Below, piece after piece: positions 1 to 11,094 of a stretch of 64,000 nucleotides of DNA; positions within the stretch are counted from its first letter, which is position 1, and every line of letters starts with the position of its first letter. The notes beneath the pieces were generated by a model. It had not been told where the DNA came from. It made no database searches and worked only from the letters and a program-made list of their open reading frames with translations. The position numbers and the translations under genes are program-made. Origin of the DNA: Protopterus annectens (lineage: Eukaryota; Chordata; Ceratodontiformes; Protopteridae); contig NC_056738.1 in NCBI RefSeq assembly GCF_019279795.1, positions 405,301,245 through 405,365,244 on the forward strand, read 5' to 3'.

Positions 1-36
1 GCATGTTTTAGGAATTTCTTTGTATTTCTCAGATCC

Positions 37-53
37 ACTTTGAGTAGTTTCAA
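37..53. repeat. SINE target-site duplication, left copy
   Basis: ACTTTGAGTAGTTTCAA here is repeated exactly at 340-356, immediately after the GAA-rich tail. It marks staggered-nick, LINE-machinery insertion. Confidence 0.9.
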
Positions 54-339
54 TAAGCCGCATTGGTGCAGCGGTAGCATTGTTGCCTCACAGCAAGAGG
101 TTCTCCCGTTCGATTCTCGGCTGGAGCGCCTTCTGTGTGGAGTCTGCATGTCCTCCCCATGGTCAAGTGGTGCTCAAAAGACATGTGTAGAATGGGTGTG
201 CCTTCGTTGAAGGTTAGGCGTCGAGCTGGCACCTCGGCACCCATAAAAAAATCTACTGCCAATCATTAGTGGATCGGAGTTCCGCTGTGGTGACTCCTAA
301 CCAGGAAAAGACAAAAGAAGAAGAAGAAGAACAACAACA
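54..339 (+). mobile_element. tRNA-derived SINE with RTE-like tail
   Basis: A 286-bp short retroposon. The head holds a pol III A-box-like TGGTGCAGCGG at about 64-74 and a B-box-like GTTCGATTC at about 109-117, as in tRNA-derived SINEs. The 3' end reads GTGGTGACTCCTAAC followed by a GAA-rich tail, and closely resembles the 3' end of the RTE-like LINE at 20.0 kb (GTAGTGACCCCTAAC then AAAGAGAAGAGAGAA). Tail sharing is the known way a SINE borrows a LINE reverse transcriptase. The copy is bounded by an exact 17-bp direct repeat, ACTTTGAGTAGTTTCAA, at 37-53 and 340-356, so both ends are certain and the insertion is fairly young. It encodes no protein. Confidence 0.88.
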
Positions 340-356
340 ACTTTGAGTAGTTTCAA
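340..356. repeat. SINE target-site duplication, right copy
   Basis: Exact 17-bp repeat of 37-53 flanking the SINE. Confidence 0.9.
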
Positions 357-778
357 AATTTTTATCACTTGCTATGCTTGTAATGTTTTCTGTTTTAATA
401 CATAAACATGGAACTTTTCTTCCCAAGCCTTTGCTGAAAAGGGGTTTTGTCCAGTCAGACTACCCTGGTCAGTGAATGGAAGTAATAATAACAATAATAC
501 AGTATTGCCAGGTCCTATAAATTAATAAATAATAATAAAAAAACACGACAGAGAACAAAATAAAAAGACAGAGAAATATAATTTTGCATATATTTTTTTT
601 ATTTATACTGCAAATTATACAATGATGGGTTATTGTTATTCAGAAGCATGCAAGCTGATTGGACTGACCAACCAGTTTGCCTGTTCTAAATTTTGCATAT
701 ACCAAGAGAAAGAAGTTAAGCTGCTGGAGTACCATTGAGCAGACAGACTTTTTTTTATATTCATACATGCTACAGAGG
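357..778. other. AT-rich spacer, no gene seen
   Basis: Contains A/T runs and short frames with no recognisable domain on either strand. Confidence 0.5.
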
Positions 779-1070
779 CATACCTCTCAACTGTCCAGGT
801 TTTCACAGAACGTCCAGATTGTTGCCTCATACTTTTGGTCTGTTTCTCATAAACTTTGTGGTTTTCTGACAAATCACTAAATACTGACACACATTTGAAT
901 TTCAGGCTTCATATCCTTCAGATAATGCATGCTAACACAAATCCTGTTATTCTAGCAGCTTTATAAGTTTATGAGAGTGACCATTACAATCTGTCCCTAT
1001 TTGGGGACATTTGTCCCCCATTATTTAAGGCTTTGTTTACATTTCTTGAGCTAAGAGATTGACAGGTATG
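779..1070 (+). mobile_element. hAT-like MITE, copy 1
   Basis: A 292-bp non-coding element beginning CATACCTCTCAACTGTCCAG and ending in the imperfect inverse, AGATTGACAGGTATG. The same repeat occurs at 38371-38678, 39204-39510 (reverse) and 43261-43570, with shared interior text such as GTCTGTTTCTCATAAA and the TTTGTCC/ATTATTTAAGGC block. Flanking octamers here (TACAGAGG and TATGCAGG) match only in part; other copies keep better 8-bp duplications. Eight-bp duplications suggest the hAT superfamily. No transposase is encoded, so it is non-autonomous. Confidence 0.72.
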
Positions 1071-1332
1071 TATGCAGGGCAGGCCAAATACAAAAACAGG
1101 CACATTCTGCAAAACTAAAGAAACATACCTGATTATCCTTGCATTTCTACAGAGGAGAACACTATGGCACCATTATAAAAAGACATTTTTTCTTAAGTAA
1201 TGTCATTGTTTAATAGTGATAACTGGTGTGGGTGTGGGTATATGAGGATTACCCACTGTTGGCTTTGTTTAATCACTTGGGCATTGCCCTTATGTTCAAA
1301 CCACACCAATCTTGGTTAAATCGTCATGCACA

Positions 1333-1333
<1 letters not shown>

Positions 1334-1379
<46 letters not shown>
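1334..1379. repeat. (AC)n microsatellite
   Basis: About 23 uninterrupted AC units. Confidence 0.97.
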
Positions 1380-1382
<3 letters not shown>

Positions 1383-3600
1383 ATGATTACTGATTAAGTA
1401 AATTAAGTAAACAACTCTAGAAATATAAGTATCTGAGTCAGGTAAGCAAACAGCTTTGTAAAAAAAAAAAACATTTTTTGTTAAAAGTACCTATACTAGT
1501 CTATGTATAGAAACCTACTGTACCTCTGAAATGGACCTGATTCTGCCTTTGACTGTTGGTGTTTCTTCCTAAAGTATGATTTTTGTAACAAAAGATGTTA
1601 TATTATACTTAGTAAATCATATACACATCTCATTATTCAGAAAATGCAAGCCAGTATAAATATTCAAAACTAGTCATTTTGATTGGAAGCCATCTTGTTG
1701 AAAGACTGTTGTATCCTGTTTGGATCCTACTTTAGAAGTGGAGCAAATCTGGAATTAATTTAAGAAGCGAGTGATTGGTGGGGAAGCACAACCTCTCTAA
1801 AAATTATGTATTCCATTTGGTATGGAGTAAACTCAGTGAAAAGGTGCTTCAAGTTCGCTCTTGACAAAACGTGTTCTGACATTGGAGCCACAGTACCTTA
1901 TTGTGGCAATTTTACTCCTTTTAAGCAAACTTTACTTTACTTCGCACTTATTTACCTCTACTTCTGCTTTATCTTGTGAAGTATTTGACAATAAAATCTT
2001 TGACATGGAACATTTTAGCATAGCTGAATAAACCACAAGATAACAGCAAGGATGTATATATTGGTCTTTTCCCCAGACATGACATTTATTTGCATGTAGA
2101 ATGCAGAAATGCAAACATTCCTCAGTACTGACACAGGTCTTTGAATGTGAAAAGGGGTAATAAAACTATTCCTTTCCCCTTATCTTGTATTGAATTGATG
2201 AGAAGGATCCTCTTAAACTTCAGGTTAACTTCCAGAAGGCATTTGTTACATATAGGCAATAAATTATGGTGGAGAAATTTTCATTTGTCTTGCAGGAGAT
2301 TTCTCACCTCCAAATAAAAGATACAGAAAAATGCTAAGACTTCCATATTCAGAATGCACAGGCCATTTCATGTATGATATTTCCATGATGTTATGAAAAC
2401 CAGTAGTCAGACCCCAGACTCGGAAGCAGTGATTTCAAAAATAGCTAATAGAATGTATAATTTGCTTAGGGACACATAACAGATACTCAGTCATCATAAA
2501 GTTGATCTGCTGTTATTGCTCTTTGAACAACATAACACAAAGGCTATTATTTTACCAACTTTAACATCTGACTCAAGCTGTGAGACAGGTATGGCAAGAA
2601 ATTACATATACATCTAGCAATCTAGCCAGCAGACTACTAAACTACTTAGTTCATTTGATGTTTTATCAAAACACTATTTTAAAGCAAGTGCAAGGCACAA
2701 TACAGACTTTACCATATAGTAACCTTGCAAATGGATTAGACAGGCTAATTTCTAGAATTGCTAAGATGGGAGTACCCACTCCTAAACATGCTTTAATAGT
2801 GTTGATTCCTCTTTTAAATGAGATATATTATCAGTAAAGATGGAAATAAAATGTGCATGGCTCATAATTTTAGATTCCCCCAGCAACCCAAAATATACTC
2901 TTTGGTCAACAAACTGATGACATTATTATATATAATTGAAAGAAAGAAAATGCAATTTAATCCTTTAAGAAAATCGTGCATCCACCTCTTGCATGATTTT
3001 AAAGGAACTTTTCCACTAAGAAGTAGTGTTTTTATAGAAAAAAGAACATCTTCCTAACACCCTCCTAAATGAAGAAAGTACAAAGAACCATGGGTTACTT
3101 GTACCTCAGTATCAGGGGAACAGTAGATTAACCCAGTAGTCCTTCAAATGACTGTAACCTTTTCTGTTTTCCTTTTCTAATACTTTCAGGAAGCAACTCT
3201 TAATAATATCACTTATCCACAAGGCAGAAACCGAGTAAGTTCATAAAACACACTGACTCTGAAAGTCCTGCTTCCATTTATAGAAGATTGCTAGTACTAT
3301 GATAAGGCTGGACATAGAGGGGGTACTTATTTACACATCCTGATAAGGATGTCTTCTACAGAGTGTCTCAGATTTCTGCCAGCTTTGCATCAGCTTTGGT
3401 TTTCAGCTCTGCCATTTTGGCTGTCCTTATCCTCCCAGAGTATTTACTAAAAGTCTAGCTCCAATATTTACATATCACAGAAAAGAAATAATCATTCCCT
3501 CCTTGTCTGAATGATTGTCTTATAGCAACAGAGACATGCAAGTTGTTAAAACTACATGCAAATCTGTCAGGTTTCCTGATGCAGTCTTTGGGAATAAATG
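1380..3600. other. Unannotated stretch, no recognised gene
   Basis: Mostly AT-rich single-copy-looking DNA. Two adjacent plus-strand frames at 2580-2837 and 2818-3057 are open for 85 and 79 codons, but I recognise no domain, splice context or repeat end. They may be part of an unidentified old element or chance. Confidence 0.4.
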
Positions 3601-3960
3601 TTACTTATGTACTTACCATAATGACAGATCTGCATGGCTGTAGTCTGTCTTCTTCTGTATCATTGGGAATCAGACTGTAGATCTTAGTCACCTCGGTATA
3701 TAAAATTTTCCGGATTGTAACTTCACCTCTTACCCATAATATACCTCACTCCTCACAAACTCTCTAGACTTCCAATGTGCAGGTTACAAGTGAAACACAA
3801 AGAAAGAAAGAATTCCCACACAGTGGAGAAAACAACCACAACATAGCCCTTTTCCTGGCCTGGTCTGCCTAAGGCTCGGGGTGGGGTTGGGTGGAGGGTA
3901 CATACACTGAAGAAGATAGACCACAACCATCCTCACCTTGCATTATAGTAAGTACTTAAA
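3601..3960. repeat. DIRS terminal inverted repeat and internal complementary region
   Basis: 3601-3660 and 3901-3960 are imperfect reverse complements: ACTTACCATAATG and TGTAGTCTGTCTTCTTC face their inverses in the second segment. The spacing of about 300-350 bp equals that between the internal complementary region and right end in the DIRS at 37.5-38.0 kb. Confidence 0.6.
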
Positions 3961-4138
3961 TTTTTTATATGACATGGTCTGATTTATCCTTTTCAATACC
4001 ATTTGGACAGAGTCTCAAGATCATCCTCCTGAGTGCCATCATGAAAACATGTTTTGCGTGACTCTGAACCCAAAGGAAGGCCTAAACCTGTAGATCATTT
4101 GCAGTATTTTGCAAACATTGCAACCACAAAGACATCAC

Positions 4139-4700
4139 TTAAGGATGTGTTTTAAAATGCTTTGAAGTAGTTGCTGTTTTGGTAGGCACAGCTGGTAAAT
4201 CCTTGTTGTATTTTCTATGGAAAAACTTAATACACTCTGAAAGCAACTTGGACATAGTAACTGTAGAGATTTTAGCACGCAGTTTATTAAATACTTGGGA
4301 AGCAAATAACTGAAGATCCCCTATAATAGAGTTGATCCTTTCCACACAGAACCTGAATTACATATGTACAGCCATACAGTGTGATGTACACTCCTCTTTG
4401 TTGTAGTAGTTTGAAAAAAAAATGTAATTTGGTTGGTTTAAATTTGACTCATTTGGCTACTTTGGGTATGAAGGTAGGATTAGTCCACAACACCACCCTA
4501 TCTTTATGAAAGACCTGGTATTTAAGTTTGATATATACAACTTGAAGCTCTGTAATTCCTTTAATAGAGATAATTGCCCGAAGAGAAAATGTGTTGGCCA
4601 AGGATGCAAATAGTAACAGCAAGGAATCCTCTGGTGGCAGCAGAGTTTCTGTGTGACTGACAAGCTGAGAGATTGCTATTGTGGCATCAATGGATAATAA
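4139..4700 (-). pseudogene. DIRS tyrosine recombinase remnant
   Basis: The frame ending at 4449 carries ITELQVVYIKLKYQVFHKDR and then TNPTFIPKVAK. These align with SELQALMAVEPFIIFHQDR and MNPTFMPKVVS in the intact recombinase at 36.3-37.5 kb. The catalytic first arginine segment (ARRVSELQ in the intact copy) is altered. A second frame (4345-4139) carries FFHRKYNKDLPA, in the place expected for the catalytic-tyrosine segment FTKHYHLPLY. No continuous frame links them. Confidence 0.58.
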
Positions 4701-4845
4701 CTGAGCCTGACTGTAAGGGAGTTGGCTCCCATAAATAGAAGTAGCTAGCAGAATATGATCAGATGACATAGGCCATCTCCATGCCCTCATGGCTTTTTGA
4801 TAAAGAGATATGAATGAGTCCCACCCTACTTGCTTATATACCACA

Positions 4846-5136
4846 TCATAGCCTGATTTCCATGGACAGCAATAACATTTGGAGGCATGTAGTCCTCTCC
4901 AGAACATTTATGTGCACACTGTCCTCCAGTTGTGGTAAGAACCTTGGACTGTCTGCCCTTGATAATACCCCCCACCCTAGGGGTGAAGTATCTATGGTAA
5001 TCGTCACTGCTGTTGATAGAAAGTTGAAGGACCTGACCACAGTTAAATTCTGAATATATAACCACCAATGCAGATGCACTTTACAAGCTCTGTGGAGCCT
5101 TATCCAATCTATTAAAGATCTGTACATTGAGACCAT
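4846..5136 (-). pseudogene. DIRS RNase H remnant
   Basis: A 96-codon minus frame contains TITIDTSPLGWGVLS, the RNase H catalytic start (T-D-A/T-S-x-x-G-W-G), and further on SVHINVLERTTCLQML, the H-I-N-x-x-E motif with the second acidic residue. The same pair occurs in the complete DIRS at about 35.66-35.76 kb (TDASDYA and HINQKEMLAV). Truncated on both sides by stops and frameshifts. Confidence 0.62.
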
Positions 5137-5599
5137 TGTGTTTTGGATGCCTGCTGCAAGGCTATTTTGTAAAAACTGGCATCAACAACCAACTAAGCTG
5201 TAGCTGCCATCAGTCCCAAATTGTTAAGGCAGAGAGCTGCCAAAACCATGTTGAACTGAAGAAGTTGAGACACTGCCTTCCAAATTGCAGTAACTCTTTT
5301 TTTAGATAGACTGCTCTTGCTTGACAGTGTCTAATTTACAACTGATAATGTATAGATCTGCACTGACTCCATCTGTGGCTTTGCAGTGGTTGCTCTAATT
5401 CCTAAGGAGTGGCACGGCTGGAGTAAAGATGTATGCTCTGACAGTAGGCTCTCCATTGTTAGAGCAGCTAGGAGTCATTCAGCTAGCTAAAAAAATATAC
5501 ATTGACCCCTTATAGCCTCTGGTTCACTTTGTAAATAAACTTGTGGCTGAGGTGAGAGCAAAAGGAAAGGCCCAAAACTGACAGTGACTGACTCCTATT

Positions 5600-6171
5600 C
5601 TAAAGCACAGGAACCTCCTTGACTACTTTGCAATCTTTATGTTTAAGTAGACATTTCTGAGGTCCAAAGAGCACATGTACTCTCCTCTTGACAAGCAAGG
5701 AATGACTGATGACTGTTTGCATTTTTTCTGTTGAGACAAACACAGGCTGATTAGATCTAGATTTGGCCAGAGGTCCTTGGTTTTCTTTCAAACTAAAAAG
5801 AACCTACAGTAATATCTCAACACTTCTAGTCTGGTAGGACTTCCTAGATGATGTTTTTTGAAGAAGGTTAAATAACTCATTCTTAGCTGCATATTTTTGA
5901 TTGATTGGAATACTCTGTAAAGGGAATGAGCACAGCTTGCAGGGGCTGGGGGTTAGGGAATTTTAAAGCCTCTCAGTATAACAGTTTGAATCCACCTGCC
6001 ATTCATGATGATCAGCCATGCAGAGAAGTGGATGGACAAAGGAATCCAAAATGACATGAGGGTGGGACACCAACCAGGCAAGTCCTCAGTGAACCAGCTA
6101 AAACCTCCTTTTTGTCCGATTTGGTGAAGTTTCAGACAGAAACTAGTAGTCCATTGGTCGTTTTGGGCCAA
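5600..6171 (-). pseudogene. DIRS reverse transcriptase remnant
   Basis: Two frames carry reverse-transcriptase traces. The 6171-5953 frame ends GRWIQTVILRGFKIP, matching the N-terminal part of DIRS reverse transcriptases, where a W and a G-Y/F-x-I precede the catalytic region. The 5791-5600 frame has FGPQKCLLKHKDCKVVKEV, in the position of the LRPLN-like motif with KHK-F-K. The YxDD box is not visible in an open frame. Frameshifts and stops make it non-functional. The call rests on motif order together with the RNase H and recombinase remnants downstream. Confidence 0.5.
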
Positions 6172-6423
6172 TTCCTAGCTCCCTTCAGCCCCCTGCTATA
6201 AAACACGCTAAACTGTACTGCTGATCTAACCAGCATATCCTATAACTGAAAAGTTAATCTCTACTTGATTCCCAAGTAGACTATTCTCTATCTGTAAAGC
6301 CTAGCACTTACTCCTACAGTACTTGCACCTTGATAAAGCACTCTTATTATAGATAGTACCCCACCAGCCTAAAACCCACTTCCCCCGGAGTCCTTTGAAA
6401 GTTCTTTATCTACTACTTCTAGT

Positions 6424-7361
6424 ATGTCGAGGGATCAGTTGCTAGTGTCCTCTCCAGCTCAACTGGTGAACCTGGGAATATTGAGGCAATGTTACAATTG
6501 CCTCATGTACACAGACAATCCTCTCCTTCTCCCACAAAACACAAATACATGCGAGAGATGCAACTATACGGCCAAACTGGAGGCTGAGCTCTCTCAACAT
6601 AGGACTGGCAAGACCAGACAGGAGGAGAAGGTAACCACACACAATACATACCCAGTCACACATGGTACCATCACAACTTCAAATCATACACATACTCACA
6701 CAAAGACATACTCGGAGGCTCTGATCAAATTTTACCAAAACAGCAGAGGCCACCAAAGCAGACACCCAAACAACTACCACCTCACGACCCAACACATGCA
6801 ACACATAGACCACACAGTCAGAATGTCAAACAGTCACAGCCCTTAAGGCCAAACAAAATGCCAGACACACTTGTCATTGGTGATTCCATAGTCAGACACA
6901 CTGACGTCCCGCTCACCAGACTGAGTAAGGAGAAGGTCACAGTAAGCTGCCTGTCGGGCGCTAGAATCCACCACATAATGCAAGCACTCAGGTCTCTCAA
7001 CAGCAGGTACAAGTACGACTCAGTCATTGTCCACGCTGGTGTCAACGACCTGAGACGCACCTCCTTGGACTACATGAAAAGGGACGTCGAGGAGCTCTCT
7101 GATTATGTAGCCCAGGCAGGTATGACCCTGACCTTGAGCAGTATCCTACCTTCACCTAGAATGATGCCACAATACAGTGATAAGATGATCAGCTTTAATA
7201 ATTGGCTTAAATTCTGGTGTCATTCAAAGGGGATCCAATGTCTGTCTGCCTGGGATGACATGCTGGACAAGCCACGCTGCCGCAAGGGACGGCTTGCACC
7301 TGTCACCCTGGGCTTCCGGATATTGGCAAAGGCTCTTGCCACCCCCATAGTGCCTTTTTAG
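6424..7361 (+). pseudogene. CR1-A ORF1, zinc-finger plus esterase, broken
   Basis: CR1 ORF1 is a nucleic-acid-binding accessory protein. The N-terminal frame (6424-6846) has two Cys pairs, CYNC and CERC, about 20 residues apart, followed by a polar Thr/His-rich linker. A frameshift near 6846 leads to the frame at 6858-7361, which has the SGNH/GDSL esterase blocks VIGDSIVRH (nucleophile Ser) and HAGVND (Gly/Asn block). The last block, D-G-W-H-L-S in copy C, is lost: copy A reads RKGRLAPVTLG, removing the catalytic Asp and His. ORF1 is therefore dead both by frame and by active site. Confidence 0.85.
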
Positions 7362-7420
7362 GCAAGGCTCAAATTCTAAACCTACCACCCTAGAACACCA
7401 AAAGGAAAAAACTAAGGGTA

Positions 7421-10193
7421 ATGCTGCTCAATGCCAGAAGTCTCAATCTCAAGATGCACGCACTCGAGGCCCTTCTCAATATGGAGAACATCGATGTCTG
7501 TGCTGTGACAGAAACCTGGTTCAAGGCTCCTGAGAGCACCCCAGCACTAACAGGTTTCACCTCATATCATGCATTCCGACCCAAAATCCGGACAACACCA
7601 AGAAAGGAGGGTGTCCATATTCATAAAGGACACCCACACCTCAAGGTTGGTGGCAACGCACGATGCATCGGAGACCATCCAGGTGCAATTAACCATAGGC
7701 AAGACTGCTCTGCAATTTGTAGCATGTTACAGGCCACCCTCTCAAACTCAGGAACCTCACATGGCCTTCCTGAAAACATTGGAGGGATAAATGTATCTCC
7801 AAACACCATCATACTAGGTGACTTCAACTACCCTAATATAGACTGGGAACACTACTCAAGCCCGAACACTCTAACCCAAAGATTCCTGGAGTTCATAAAC
7901 TCAAATGCCATGGAACAACTAGTCACCATCCCCACAAGAGGTGAAAACATACTTGATCTCATCATCACGAACATGGGATCAAAATGTTCAACACCGAAGT
8001 ATACCCCTCACTGGTGAGATCAGATCATAAACTAATCTCGCTGGAGGTCCTCATCCCGCCCCACCTGAAACAAAAAGACCACAGTGAAAAACTTCTCAAA
8101 AGCCGATTTCACACTTCTAAAAACTAGTGTGGTCTCCTTTAAGGCCCCTGAGCCAGTGGTAAACATTACTCAAACCGCTGAATCACTTACAAATGCCTTC
8201 TACCAGCACCTACAGGACTGCATGGATCAGGCAATCCCAAACAAAACTAAGACTCTCTGTACCAAAGGCAAGCGTCCAGTCTGGTGGACCCCAGCTATAA
8301 ACAAGCTCTACAACAAAAGGAGGAAGCTACTACAAGATAGAGCAAAATCCTTGAAAGGTAAGACACCTTTGATCATTATAAGTAAAAACTAAGAGCTCTC
8401 ATAAAATCATCAAAGGCAAATTTTGAGAGAAAAATCGCCAAGGACTCTAAAGACAATCATAAGGCCTTCTTTAGCTATGTTAGAAACCTAGGAGGAAACT
8501 CCCAGATATGCTCAGAATTAGTTCAAAATGATGTGAAAATTACTGAACCTACACACATTGCTAACATACTGGCTGACAGGTTCAGTGCAAACTTCTCCCC
8601 AAAAGGAGAGATATCTATTCCAGAGGATTGTAGCCCCCAAACATCTCCAACGCCCAGGTGAGAACTGCCCTCCCTAAGAGAAAAAACACAGCATCCATGG
8701 GACCGGATGGTGTCCCCGGCTGTATGCTTCATGAACTCAACGAGGAATTAAACCCACAGTTAGGACAGCTGCTTAATCTTAGCCTCACCTCAGGATACGT
8801 ACCCAAGGAGTGGCGCACGGCGACTGTGGTCCCATTTCATAAGGGCGGTGCCTCCACAGACCCTGGAAATTACCGCCCCATTAGCTTGACAAGCCTTATC
8901 TGCAAAGCCATGGAGAGGATCATAATGGAACTCATAAATAAAGACATAGGGAACTTTCAGACTTTGGATCCAACCCAGTTTGGCTTTGTCAAAGGCAGAT
9001 CCTGCCTCTTAAACTTGGTTGACTTTTTCGAGACAGTCACCAAGGCCATTGATGAGGAAAGGCAGTCCATACAGCCTACCTCGACCTGGCAAAGGCCTTG
9101 ACACAATACCCCACTCAGGTATCATCGAAAAACTCATCAGCTTGAATGTAAACCCATACATTACAAGATGGGTTGCAAACTGGCTAGCGACAGAACCCAC
9201 AGGGTCAGAGTTGCTGGAGCCATGTCAGACTCAAAGCCTGTCACAAGTGGTGTCCCACAGGGCTCAGTCCTGGGTCCACTCTTGTTCGGCATCTACTTTT
9301 CTGAAGTACAAGCAAACACAGGAGGGTTATGGCTGACAAAGTTTGCAGATGACTGCAAACTGGCGCCATAGTCGAAAACACATCTGACACAGATATCCTC
9401 CAGAAGGGCCTCACAGAAACAGATAACTGGTGCCAGAGCCATGGCCTGAAGTTAAACGCCAAAAAAATGCATAGTCATACCCTTCGGGAAAAACAAGGTT
9501 ACCCCTAGCTACTATATAGGTGACAATCCACTGAACACATGAAAAGTCATCAGGGATCTGGGGACCCAAGTTGACAGTAGTCTTTCGTTTGACACTCATG
9601 TTGCTAAAGTAGTTAGGAAAACCTTCTATATTGCCCACCTGATCATGAAGGGATTCACATCTAGATCAAGGGAGGTCATCGTCCCCCTGTACTCATCACT
9701 CATTAGACCTATGATTGAGTACAATGCCCCGTTCGCAATGTATCTGACCAGACACCTGATGCAGCTTGAAAGGCCCCAAAAGTTCCTCACCAAAAGGATA
9801 AAGGGTCTCAAAAATATGTCTTATGCTGCCCGACTGAAAGAACTCCAGCTTTATTCAGTCTCATACCGCTTGCTCAGAGGTGACCTGTGCCTGACATATA
9901 AGGCCATGTCAAACCCAGATTTGATGAATATGCTTCACCTCAAAAAAATCTAGATCCCTCAGAACCACAAGGGCGGGAGACTTAAACCTTGACATGGTTA
10001 TAAATAGAATGTGCTGGAGGGACAGATTCATCACCAAGAGACTCCTATGCTGTGGAACAAAATCCCGGTACATGTGAGGCAGAGCACCTCGCTGGCCTTG
10101 TTCAAGAGGAATCTTGACCAATGGATGGGAGATCGCAGATATACCCCAGGGATTACTTCAGTGTCACTGCTTGACAGAGGCACAGAAAAATGA
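7421..10193 (+). pseudogene. CR1-A ORF2, endonuclease and reverse transcriptase, broken
   Basis: ORF2 should encode an AP-like endonuclease followed by a reverse transcriptase. Visible blocks are MLLNARSLNLKMHALEALL and AVTETWFK (endonuclease start and catalytic E), LGDFNYPNIDW (catalytic D-x-N), NYRPISLTSLICKAME (RT motif 1-2), VTSGVPQGSV (motif B) and KFADDCKL at about 9.34 kb (motif C, both catalytic Asp present). The C-terminus has MIEYNAPFAMYLTRH and CWRDRF. At least six frame changes or stops are needed to follow it, so no active enzyme is made. It follows ORF1 after about 60 bp, the usual CR1 spacing. Confidence 0.9.
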
Positions 10194-10303
10194 TAGGCAT
10201 AGTTTTTATTCAAACTAAAGGGGTGGCGAAAGCCACATAACTATGGGCTAGGCTTATAAATGCCCTTGGGCAGATAGCCTAGTATGAACCTATGAACCTA
10301 TGA

Positions 10304-11094
10304 AAAAGGGACATTCAGTCCTGATTCTTATGAGAATGCCTGCCTCTAGATGGATGTCCATTGTGAAAATGACCATGGCTATATTGTTTCTCCCCATTAA
10401 ATGGGGGCATTAATGAAAAGAATACATTAAAGGTATCCATGAAATTGGTAAGGTGCAATCATGCTTGGCACTGAATAGTGATGGGATTGTCCCTTACCCT
10501 CGCTGTACCATCTGCAAAGTTTGCATATGAAAGATATAGTAGCTGTCTGAGAAATGAGCTTGGAATTGTACTCATTGTTCAACAGTAGTCCCAATGCCTT
10601 GATGTTTTTGTTCACAAGGTCATGTTAGAAACACAGGATATTAGAATGTAATTAAGCAGACTGATGGAAAAAGTAGAGAATTAATTTACTTACAAAAAAT
10701 GATCCAATGTTCTCACCTCTTTGTCCATCAGATGGGCCATGGGTTGCCTTCTTAAGGGCTACCTCAGTAATAAAAAAACATCTAACTTCTTTCCTTTCAA
10801 ATGCATTCTTCCAGCAAATAATCCCGTCTCTTAAGTTCTGCTAGTCTATTCTACAGTCTATTTTGTTACACTTTCAGGCTGCAGTGACAGCTCTGCTGTC
10901 TGTTTTGAAATAATCTTGCATGTTTCTCTGTCAGAGTCATCTGCAGATACATCATGAAATATTGTAAGTTCAACTTCTGTCTGTATCCATAGTCAAATTA
11001 TTGTACCTTTAGTGCCTTCTGACACTGTGCTCTGATCTTTATTAGGTAGAAATAAATCTGTGGGTTTATTCCACACATCTTTAAAGTGTCATTA
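10304..11094. other. Spacer between CR1-A and CR1-B
   Basis: No clear gene. If CR1-A and CR1-B inserted into the decayed DIRS at 3.6-6.2 kb, this could be its gag region; the minus strand has a short basic stretch HPSRGRHSHKNQD near 10.33 kb and an acidic DVSADDSDRETC near 10.95 kb. Neither is diagnostic. Confidence 0.3.

Larger units (their letters stand above)
3601..6171 (-). mobile_element. Decayed DIRS element, 5' part missing
   Basis: Reading leftward from 6171 the minus strand gives remnants in DIRS order: reverse transcriptase (6171-5600), RNase H (5136-4846), tyrosine recombinase (about 4640-4139), then terminal repeats. The interval 3901-3960 is an imperfect inverse of 3601-3660, spaced like the internal complementary region and right terminus of the complete DIRS at 32.4 kb. 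The minus-strand terminus reads CATTATGGTAAGTACA, close to ATTTATGGTAGGTACA at the end of the complete element. Many stops and frameshifts show an old copy. Gag and the left terminus are not found to the right, where CR1 copy A begins at about 6.19 kb, so CR1-A may have inserted into it. Confidence 0.68.
6190..10303 (+). mobile_element. CR1 LINE copy A, near full length but inactive
   Basis: A CR1-clade non-LTR retrotransposon with 5' UTR, ORF1 (6424-7361) and ORF2 (7421-10193). It ends in the signature AGCCTAGTATGAACC-TATGAACC-TATGAA, an octamer-type 3' tail shared by all CR1 copies here. The 5' boundary is not sharp; sequence before 6424 has no clear match to the 5' UTR of copy C. Both ORFs carry several frameshifts and stops. 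Wording of the proteins (CYRPPSQTQEPH, AGAMSDSKPVTSGVPQG) groups it with copies D and E rather than B and C. Confidence 0.9.

Noticed and set aside
54-126. Functional tRNA gene
   Set aside because: A and B boxes are present, but the cloverleaf is not complete and the unit continues into a SINE body and LINE-like tail with a TSD.
4449-4907. 152-codon minus frame as a host gene
   Set aside because: Its motifs match DIRS recombinase text and it lies in order with RNase H and RT remnants, so it is part of a decayed element.
3240-6171. Live host gene on the minus strand
   Set aside because: Only short broken frames with transposon motifs; no splice-supported coding chain.
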